Of a DNA stretch of 13,504 bases, positions 1-5,365 are shown piece after piece. Every line of letters begins with the position of its first letter. Position 1 is the stretch's first letter. The notes under the pieces were generated by a model. The model saw only the letters and a list, made by a program, of their open reading frames with translations, ran no database searches and was not told the origin of the DNA. A program made the translations under genes and the position numbers. The DNA comes from Roseiarcus sp049513815 (GTDB taxonomy: Bacteria; Pseudomonadota; Alphaproteobacteria; Rhizobiales; Beijerinckiaceae): assembly GCA_049513815.1 (NCBI GenBank), contig JBEKVR010000133.1, forward strand, positions 1 to 13,504, in the 5' to 3' direction.

Positions 1-140
1 GAGCGGGTGTGGGGCGAGAGGCGAAACGGATCGGTGTAAGCAGCCACATCCTACGCCAAATCAGGCCTTTACGCCACGCTCGCCAGCCTCGAAAACAACC
101 CCTGATGAATAAGATGGGCTAGCTCTGACGCGCAGACGCG

Positions 141-176
141 CCCAACGACGAGCAGGCGTCGACTTGTCGTTGAGGG
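141..176. terminator. Weak hairpin beyond the mla operon
   Basis: A 7-bp inverted repeat (CAACGAC paired with GTCGTTG) can extend by two C-G pairs across a bulged A, around a loop of about 16 bases. It lies 24 bases past the stop codon of the last mla gene on the minus strand. There is no T-run after it, so it does not look like a standard intrinsic terminator. Any role in ending the transcript is inference from position only. I see nothing else in bases 1-199. Confidence 0.2.
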
Positions 177-199
177 CGGATGTGCTTCACGAGACGGCG

Positions 200-1330
200 T
201 CATATCGTCGCCTGCGCCCAGACCACGATATCACGAGCGATCGTCTGGAACGCGTCGTTCAACGCCGCCGCCGCCGCAGGGCTCTCGACTCCGGGCGCGG
301 CAGCCGTGGCGCGAAAGCTGCGTTCGACCGCAATCTTGCCGTCGGCGCCAAGGACCTTGGCCGAGATCTCGATCTGCGCCACTGACGGCACAGCAAGCGA
401 GACCTCAAACGATCGGATCTCGAGCAGAAGTTGAACGTCGGGCGTGAAACCGTCCGTCGCCTTGCCGACATGCGCGAAGCCGGCATTCTCGAAACTCTCC
501 ACCATTTTGGTTTGCACGAGCTTGGGCACGCTGTCGGCCCATTGCCCCTCTTCCAAGGGCTTCAGTTCGCCGGGGCTCGGCGCGACCAGCACCTTCTGAG
601 TCTCGAAGGCGACGAGCGCGGTCGGCTCGGGCAGCGCGATCTGCAAGGCGAGCGTCTTGCCCTCCGACATCTGAGGCGCCGGGAAATCCGGCGCGCTTAG
701 GTTGTAGGAGAGCGGCGGCGGCTTGGGGGCGCCGCCGCCCGTCATCTTCTCTAGGCCGGCCAGTATGCTATCGACCCGCCCTGAGTTGTGCGCTAAAGCG
801 GCCGAAAACGTGCGGAGATTGGCGATTACGTCGCGCAACGGTTGCGCGTTGTCGGAGAGTATGCCGTCGAGTTGCGTCAAGGCCGTCTTTGCTGCGAAAG
901 TCAGACTTCGGGTTTCATCGGCGGTGGCGACGAGAAGCGGCGGCTCACCATCAGCGCCCGGCTTCAGAATCGCGGTCGAGGCGCCGCCTGTCAAAGAGAC
1001 GGTCGCGCCGCCCAGCAGACCCTGGGCGTCGATACCGACTTGTGTGTCCTGCCGAACCGGCGTCGTCACATCCACTGCGATCTGCGCCATCAGGATCTTG
1101 GGGGCCGCGGGGTCGAAGCGCACGGACGTGACTTCGCCGACGCGTAGTCCATTGAAGAGCACCGCGACGCCCGGCCTCAGCCCGATGACGGGCGCCTCGA
1201 AACGGATGCGATATTGCGCCAACGCGCCTGCATTCGCGAAGCCGTGCAACCAATAGACGAATACGAATCCGGCAGCGACGATGAGGAGCGTAAACAGCCC
1301 GACGATCGAGTAGCGTGCTTGTGTTTCCAT
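200..1330 (-). CDS. MCE (MlaD-type) lipid-binding protein fused to an ABC-transport auxiliary domain
   Basis: Periplasmic substrate-binding part of an Mla-type lipid ABC transporter, 376 aa. Residues 9-28 are a single N-terminal membrane anchor. Residues about 40-116 are an MCE domain, including the segment LRPGVAVLFNGLRVGEV and the run QGLLGGATVSLTGG. Residues about 135-196 look helical, as in MlaD proteins that form a hexameric ring. A proline-rich linker (PKPPP, 202-206) leads to residues 208-376, which read as the ABC-type transport auxiliary domain (PF03886-like). That domain normally sits on a separate outer-membrane lipoprotein encoded next door. No lipobox cysteine precedes it here, so the anchor must be the N-terminal helix. 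The ATG has GAGG 8 bases upstream and lies 15 bases after the ATPase gene. The MCE assignment is strong; the auxiliary-domain call rests on recognised sequence pattern and position. Confidence 0.88.
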   Translation of the reverse strand: METQARYSIVGLFTLLIVAAGFVFVYWLHGFANAGALAQYRIRFEAPVIGLRPGVAVLFNGLRVGEVTSVRFDPAAPKILMAQIAVDVTTPVRQDTQVGIDAQGLLGGATVSLTGGASTAILKPGADGEPPLLVATADETRSLTFAAKTALTQLDGILSDNAQPLRDVIANLRTFSAALAHNSGRVDSILAGLEKMTGGGAPKPPPLSYNLSAPDFPAPQMSEGKTLALQIALPEPTALVAFETQKVLVAPSPGELKPLEEGQWADSVPKLVQTKMVESFENAGFAHVGKATDGFTPDVQLLLEIRSFEVSLAVPSVAQIEISAKVLGADGKIAVERSFRATAAAPGVESPAAAAALNDAFQTIARDIVVWAQATI

Positions 1331-1345
1331 AGGCTCCGCCTCAAC

Positions 1346-2128
1346 TCAGGACGTTCCCGGCGCGCTTACAGGAGCGCTCCGAACGTCGCGGAAATAGGAC
1401 TTCACCCAGGGATCTTCGGTTTCAAGCACCTGGGACATCGACCCGATTGCAACGATCCTGCCCCCCGCCAAGGCCGCGACACGGTCGCAAATCGTTCGTA
1501 GAGCTTCGATTTCGTGGGTGACCATGAACACTGTGAGCCCGAGCGTGCGTTGTAGTGTGCGGATAAGCACTCCGAATTCCCGTGCCGCGATCGGGTCGAG
1601 ACCGGATGTCGGCTCATCGAGGAATACGATGGCGGGATCGAGCGCCAAGGCGCGGGCGAGCGCGACACGCTTGGTCATGCCGCCCGACAGTTCTGAAGGG
1701 TGCTTGTCGCCGTCGTCGGGTCTCAATCCCACCATTTCCAGCTTCGCGTTCGCGATTTCTCGCATCAGCCGTTGCGGCGCCCGCAGATATTCTCGGATCG
1801 GAAATTCGATGTTTTGAAATACGGTGAGAGAAGAGAACAGCGCGCCCTGTTGGTAGAGAACGCCCCATCGCCGCTCCAGCGTTTGCAGTTCCTGCAATGT
1901 CGCTTTGTCTCGGTCCACTCCAAAGATTGCGATCCGCCCCTGTCGTTTGCGGATAAGGCCCAGCATCGTGCGCAAGAGCACGGATTTGCCGCAACCGGAT
2001 GCGCCGACCAGACCGAGAATCTCCCCGGTCCGAACATCCAGGGACAGATGATCGAGCACCCTATTACGGCTGAACTCGACGACGAGATCGGTGACCTCAA
2101 TGGCTTTGGGCGCGCTCGTGTCCTTCAT
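1346..2128 (-). CDS. Mla-type lipid ABC transporter ATP-binding protein (MlaF-like)
   Basis: Cytoplasmic ATPase subunit, 260 aa, full length for the family. Walker A is GASGCGKS at residues 42-49, the Q-loop is YQQGALF near 92-98, and the signature LSGGM at 147-151 is in the form typical of MlaF/Ttg2A rather than LSGGQ. Walker B AIVFLDEP occupies 166-173 and the switch histidine is H205 in MVTHE. The start lies 3 bases after the permease stop codon, so the two are probably translationally coupled, and the MCE gene follows after 15 bases. Gene order permease-ATPase-MCE is the standard one for this family. It would drive phospholipid movement by the MCE complex; direction of transport cannot be read from sequence. 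Confidence 0.93.
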   Translation of the reverse strand: MKDTSAPKAIEVTDLVVEFSRNRVLDHLSLDVRTGEILGLVGASGCGKSVLLRTMLGLIRKRQGRIAIFGVDRDKATLQELQTLERRWGVLYQQGALFSSLTVFQNIEFPIREYLRAPQRLMREIANAKLEMVGLRPDDGDKHPSELSGGMTKRVALARALALDPAIVFLDEPTSGLDPIAAREFGVLIRTLQRTLGLTVFMVTHEIEALRTICDRVAALAGGRIVAIGSMSQVLETEDPWVKSYFRDVRSAPVSAPGTS

Positions 2129-2131
2129 CGC

Positions 2132-3256
2132 TCACATGCCCATCGAGGAAAAGAACATCGCGAAAATTCCGTCGAGAACGATGACCAAGAAGATTGCTTT
2201 CACGACCGACGAAGTGGTTCGCGCGCCCAGAGACTCCGCGCTGCCGCGCACCTGAAACCCTTCGGTGCAAGCCACCAATCCAATCACCAGCGCCATGAAG
2301 GGCGCCTTGATCATGCCGACCTCAAAGTCGGATATCGACACAACCTCCCTGAGGCGGGCGACATAGAGGTTCGGTTCCATGCCGTAGATCGACGCGACGA
2401 TTCCGCCGCCAATGAGCGCGGCCATTGCGCCGATCAGTGCCAGCAAGGGCAGCGCGACGACGAGCGCGATGATGCGAGGGAGAACCAAGACCTCCAGCGG
2501 GTTGCGACCCATCGTTCTTAGCGCATCGATCTCCTCGCGCATCTTCATCGAACCCAATTCTGCCGTGTATGAGCTGCCAGATCGGCCCGCGACCATGATG
2601 GAGACGATGAGGACGCCAATTTCGCGAAGCGTCAGAATGCCCACGAGGTCGACGACATAGTCGTCGGCGCCGAACCGGCGAAAATGGAAAAAGCCCTGTT
2701 GCGCAATGATCGCGCCGATCAGGAGGGTAATGAGAATGATGATAGGGACAGAGCGCACGCCGACGCGGTCGAGATGATGGACGATCGAGGTCAAACGAAA
2801 GCGTCGCGGCGCCAGCAGGGCGCCGCCGAACAGCACGACGAGCGCGCCGACCATGGCCGCCAATCGGAGCGCCTCCGCGCCCGCCACTTCGACGCCGCGA
2901 CCGATGTCCGCCAGACGCGCAAGAGGCCAAGCGACCCGCTGGGGCCGCGCGGGGGCGCTTCGATTGGTCCGGCGCACGTCTTCGACGAGACCGTGGAACT
3001 TTTCGGGCAGCCGAACCAACGACACTTGCCGCGGTCGCCCGTCACCACGCATCAAGCGCTCCAGAATCCAGGCGCCGTACGTATCGAATTCCGTGACGTC
3101 GCCCATGTCGATTTCAAGCTTTGACGCGTCATTGGGACGCGCGTCGTCTATGCAGGACTCGAGGCGCGTCGCGTTGTCGGCGGTCCAAGCGCCCGACCCG
3201 GCGATCGTCAGTTGCCCCTCGCCGGCTGTGCAAACAACGAGACTCTGTGAACCCAT
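2132..3256 (-). CDS. Mla-type lipid ABC transporter permease with N-terminal STAS domain (MlaE-like)
   Basis: Inner-membrane permease, 374 aa from the chosen start. Residues about 1-100 are soluble and STAS-like (LEIDMGDVTEFDTYGAWILE). Residues about 120-374 are the MlaE/Ttg2B permease with several hydrophobic segments. The family hallmark is present: an EIG motif, then VAGRSGSSYTAELGSMK and EEIDALRTMG. In enterobacteria the STAS protein (MlaB) is separate; the fused form is common in alphaproteobacteria. I chose the ATG at 3256 because GGAGG lies 6 bases upstream. The frame is open to a TTG at 3313, which would add 19 residues, but that start has no comparable ribosome-binding site. First gene of the three-gene lipid-transport operon; a secreted-protein gene ends 74 bases upstream on the same strand. 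Confidence 0.92.
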   Translation of the reverse strand: MGSQSLVVCTAGEGQLTIAGSGAWTADNATRLESCIDDARPNDASKLEIDMGDVTEFDTYGAWILERLMRGDGRPRQVSLVRLPEKFHGLVEDVRRTNRSAPARPQRVAWPLARLADIGRGVEVAGAEALRLAAMVGALVVLFGGALLAPRRFRLTSIVHHLDRVGVRSVPIIILITLLIGAIIAQQGFFHFRRFGADDYVVDLVGILTLREIGVLIVSIMVAGRSGSSYTAELGSMKMREEIDALRTMGRNPLEVLVLPRIIALVVALPLLALIGAMAALIGGGIVASIYGMEPNLYVARLREVVSISDFEVGMIKAPFMALVIGLVACTEGFQVRGSAESLGARTTSSVVKAIFLVIVLDGIFAMFFSSMGM

Positions 3257-3261
3257 GCTTC

Positions 3262-3268
3262 GCCTCCG
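3262..3268 (-). promoter_or_regulatory. Ribosome-binding site of the mlaE-like permease
   Basis: On the minus strand GGAGG (3267-3263) stands 6 bases before ATG at 3256. It decides the start of the permease gene over the upstream in-frame TTG at 3313. Confidence 0.7.
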
Positions 3269-3330
3269 TTCTGAACGCCTAAAGGACACGGGATGAGCCG
3301 GAACCGCGATCAACGCTGCCTTTGGGAGCC

Positions 3331-3846
3331 TCAGCGCGTATGGTGAAGCGTGATCGTGACCTGCGAGAGGTCGCCGCTTTGCGCGCGAATCTTCACTGAT
3401 TGCTCGGTCCCGTGCGTCGCGACCGTCACGGTGGCGGTGAAGGTCGGACCTCTCGTCATCACCTGGATGAGGCCCTTCGAGTCGTGTCCGGAAATTCCGC
3501 CCTGAATGTTCCTGCTAAGTTCACTCCAGTTTCCGAGGATCGCGCCGGCGTTATCGACGAGGCTGATGTGAAGATCGAAGTTGTAACTGTCGCTCGCGCA
3601 GCGAAGGCTCTGATCGAGATTGTCGCCGCCCCCGCTTTCGACGTAGGTCGCGTCGCAACGCAGCCGTTCGGTCGTCCCGTCGGACAGCACAATGGAGCCG
3701 TCACCGGACCATTTCCCCGACAACCCAGCGAAGGGTCGCATGGTCTGTGCGAGCGCCTCGTCGATCTGCGGCATGAATAGGCCCGCGCCGAGCAGCGTAA
3801 GAATGAATGGAATCGTGGCTTTCAGCTTCGACTTCGCATGGGGCAT
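3331..3846 (-). CDS. Secreted or periplasmic protein of unknown function
   Basis: 171 aa. Residues 1-10 are basic, residues 11-25 are hydrophobic, and a plausible signal-peptidase site follows ALAQ near residue 34, so export is likely. The mature part begins with FAGLSGKWSGDGSI and is rich in Thr, Ser, Gly and beta-type alternation, with two cysteines (in RLRCDA and SLRCAS). It resembles small lipocalin-like or beta-barrel periplasmic proteins seen as hypothetical proteins in rhizobia, but I cannot assign a family function. The ATG at 3846 has only a poor upstream GGA-type site. It lies 74 bases upstream of the lipid-transport operon on the same strand and could be co-transcribed; a role in envelope lipid handling would be speculation. 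Confidence 0.72.
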   Translation of the reverse strand: MPHAKSKLKATIPFILTLLGAGLFMPQIDEALAQTMRPFAGLSGKWSGDGSIVLSDGTTERLRCDATYVESGGGDNLDQSLRCASDSYNFDLHISLVDNAGAILGNWSELSRNIQGGISGHDSKGLIQVMTRGPTFTATVTVATHGTEQSVKIRAQSGDLSQVTITLHHTR

Positions 3847-4034
3847 TGGGCGGGTTCCATTCCAACATCACCACAGATCCCGGGCAACGCGAGTGGCCGG
3901 GACATCATACATTTCTCGAGCTTGGATCGAACCCCGCTCGGAACTCCGACCCAATCTTCGGGTCCGCTGGATATATCCAGGCAGGCGCACGTGTGGGAGG
4001 GTCGGAATCTACTCAATGGGTCCGCGGAGCGTTT
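3847..4034. other. Non-coding stretch with short palindromes
   Basis: No supportable gene. It contains a hairpin with a 5-bp stem and 7-base loop (GACCC...GGGTC, 3948-3964), followed directly by the perfect 14-bp palindrome CTGGATATATCCAG at 3967-3980. The promoter of the minus-strand secreted-protein gene should lie in the left part of this stretch, but I cannot pick out clear -35 and -10 boxes. Confidence 0.35.
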
Positions 4035-4148
4035 TGGCGAGCTTTGCCGGCCGCGACCGTTTCCGACGCCATCGTACAAATCCTCGCCGCCTATTCCCAA
4101 GTCGAATGCGCCAACTACATCAAAGACGCCGAATGTGCGGAAACATAA
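4035..4148 (+). pseudogene. C-terminal remnant of an IS630-family transposase
   Basis: The reading frame ending in a stop codon at 4146-4148 encodes ATVSDAIVQILAAYSQVECANYIKDAE near its end. This matches the usual tail of alphaproteobacterial IS630-type transposases, where a T(V/R)-x-x-(L/A)-x-x-A-I helix is followed by ECANYF and a final Gly-Tyr. The Gly-Tyr is replaced here (DAEC), and nothing upstream in the frame looks like the DDE core or the YSPxLNPIE motif. Only about 37 residues of a roughly 340-residue protein survive. It is a degraded mobile-element relic; no inverted repeat could be paired with it. Confidence 0.55.
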
Positions 4149-4301
4149 ATGCAGACGGCTCTAGGCAATTCACCGCCGGCGCGACGGCGTCCAGGCCCAG
4201 GAACGAGGAACACTCGCGGACTCTACTTACTTGGCCTGGCAGGCGGCCGTTTCATATAGCCCGCGGCGTGCGCCGGCTCCGCATGGTGACCCCGCTCGAC
4301 C

Positions 4302-4553
4302 CAATATTGTCAAGCATAGGCCAGCGGCACTCTCTTCCTGATGATTCAGGCGGCGCTTAGGATCGAATTCGATCCGGCCGCAAAAGCGATCCGTTTCCGC
4401 AACCCACGGTTCCCCCCTTCCTTTGACCAAATTGTCTTGCGCCAACTTCGATTGAACGACGCCACGGTTGACATTGAACTCAAGCGGTCGGGGTCGCACG
4501 TTTCGATGCGCGTCCTACGAAACATCGGCGCCGTTCAGGTTTCAATGGTTGTC
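4302..4553 (+). pseudogene. C-terminal remnant of an amylo-alpha-1,6-glucosidase-like glycogen debranching protein
   Basis: Read through one TAG (4317-4319), the frame gives QYCQA*ASGTLFLMIQAAL, then IEFDPAAKAIRFRNPRFP, then QIVLRQLRLNDATVDIELKR and VSMRVLRNIGAVQVSMVV. This follows the C-terminus of bacterial amylo-alpha-1,6-glucosidase-like proteins, which typically read PQAWASGxPFxLLQAxLGLEFD, RFRNPRLP, LRNLRLG and RRHGDDVSVxVLRR. The TAG sits where the family has the Trp of QAWA, consistent with a TGG to TAG change. The frame is closed again by TGA at 4287-4289, and the bulk of the roughly 700-residue protein is absent. The family's own stop codon is also lost, since the frame stays open to 4778. 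Such genes often neighbour glycogen genes, and glgB/glgC lie 5.4 kb downstream. Confidence 0.62.
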
Positions 4554-4720
4554 GATTGCCCCCCGGTCCGGGCGTGCACGCCGGCGGCGTCAGTCCTTGG
4601 CGGGAATTTGCATGCTCGGCGGACATTGAAAGGTCGCATGCGTACATTCCGATTCTTGCCAACGCCCAGTTATGACGCTTCGATGCGCAGTCGGTCTTTC
4701 TCACGCCCTCGGTCAATCTC
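4554..4720. other. Non-coding stretch before the DUF883 gene
   Basis: No conserved reading frame could be recognised between the debranching remnant and the DUF883 gene. It presumably carries the promoter of that gene; no clear boxes are visible. Confidence 0.3.
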
Positions 4721-4731
4721 AGGAGAACTCG

Positions 4732-5058
4732 ATGTCAGACAACTCAGGCGACGGCGCCACTGCGGACTTCGCCGCTGATCTGGCGGCTCTGCGAGCCGAT
4801 ATTGCGAACCTGAGCGAGACGATCGCCGGACTGATGCGCGGTCGCGCCAATGCGGCGGGCGCCGCCGTGAAAGGCGCGGTAGGCGATGCGCGAGATCAGC
4901 TCTCGCAAGCGGCTGGTCGCGCGCAGAACAGCGCGTGCGGCGTCGCCGCGGATCTTGAACGTCGGATCGAAAGGGATCCTCTGACGGCAGTGCTGATTGC
5001 GGCGGGTATCGGAATGGCGATCGGCATGATGTCCAAGTCGCGAGGAAAGGCTGCATGA
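4732..5058 (+). CDS. DUF883 (ElaB/YqjD-type) membrane-anchored protein
   Basis: 108 aa. Residues about 12-80 are Ala-rich, charged and helical (LAALRADIANLSETIAGLM and a region rich in A, K, D and Q). Residues 79-82 (IERDP) lead into a single C-terminal transmembrane helix at 84-100, ending in a short basic tail (SKSRGKAA). That layout, including the R-(E/D)-x-P motif just before the helix, is that of the DUF883 family. In E. coli the members ElaB and YqjD sit in the inner membrane, associate with ribosomes and are induced in stationary phase or stress. I chose the ATG at 4732 because AGGAG (4721-4725) lies 6 bases upstream. A longer in-frame start at 4672 would add 20 residues without such a site. 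A short ORF overlaps its stop codon. Confidence 0.8.
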   Translation: MSDNSGDGATADFAADLAALRADIANLSETIAGLMRGRANAAGAAVKGAVGDARDQLSQAAGRAQNSACGVAADLERRIERDPLTAVLIAAGIGMAIGMMSKSRGKAA

Positions 5059-5216
5059 GACTGCTGTCGGTCCTTGCCGCCAGCTCGCAGCAGCTTGCGA
5101 GGCGTGTTCTCGCAGCAGCGTCAGGACCACGTGTCCGGTGTGTGAATCGGCGGGCGAAAGTGACCCACGACTCGACGACTAACACTGGCCCATTCAGTCG
5201 TCGAAAATTGGAATAG
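5055..5216 (+). CDS. Short ORF overlapping the DUF883 gene, possible gene fragment
   Basis: The sequence ATGA at 5055-5058 joins the stop of the DUF883 gene to an ATG, an arrangement typical of translational coupling. The ORF encodes 53 aa, beginning MRLLSVLAASSQQLARRVLA and ending in a basic, hydrophilic tail. DUF883 genes are often followed by a small membrane-protein gene of holin-like type. This product has no clear membrane helix, so it could be the truncated or frameshifted start of such a gene, or chance. I cannot assign a family. Confidence 0.28.
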   Translation: MRLLSVLAASSQQLARRVLAAASGPRVRCVNRRAKVTHDSTTNTGPFSRRKLE

Positions 5217-5345
5217 ACATGGCGACTTACAAATCAGGAGCTGGCTCCCTGTTAGACGTCGATTTGGTGGGTCAAACACTGCGCAGAAACACAGGCGGAC
5301 GCCGGAACAGGAAATTGCGCCGGAACACTGGAGCGGCTAGGCGTT

Positions 5346-5365
5346 CAGCTCAGCTAGTTGAGCTG
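5346..5365 (-). terminator. Inverted repeat across the lon stop codon
   Basis: CAGCTCA (5346-5352) and TGAGCTG (5359-5365) form a perfect 7-bp stem with a 6-base loop, and the lon stop codon lies in the stem. No T-run follows on the minus strand, so use as a terminator or 3' stabiliser is only a possibility. Confidence 0.25.

Noticed and set aside
1700..2521. 273-codon plus-strand open frame across the mla ATPase and permease genes
   Set aside because: The product is His/Asp/Arg-rich and patternless; the minus strand holds two well-supported ABC transporter genes.
2132..3313. TTG start at 3313 for the permease
   Set aside because: The ATG at 3256 has a GGAGG site at ideal spacing, and the 19 extra residues are Arg/Ser-rich and do not fit the STAS domain start.
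3924..3990. tRNA-like pieces on the minus strand (GGTTCGATCC and a 5-bp stem with 7-base loop)
   Set aside because: The loop lacks U at the position before the anticodon, the T-stem does not pair, and no acceptor or D arm can be folded around it.
3692..4360. 222-codon plus-strand open frame
   Set aside because: It runs antisense to the secreted-protein gene and then through remnant sequence in the wrong frame; no domain is visible.
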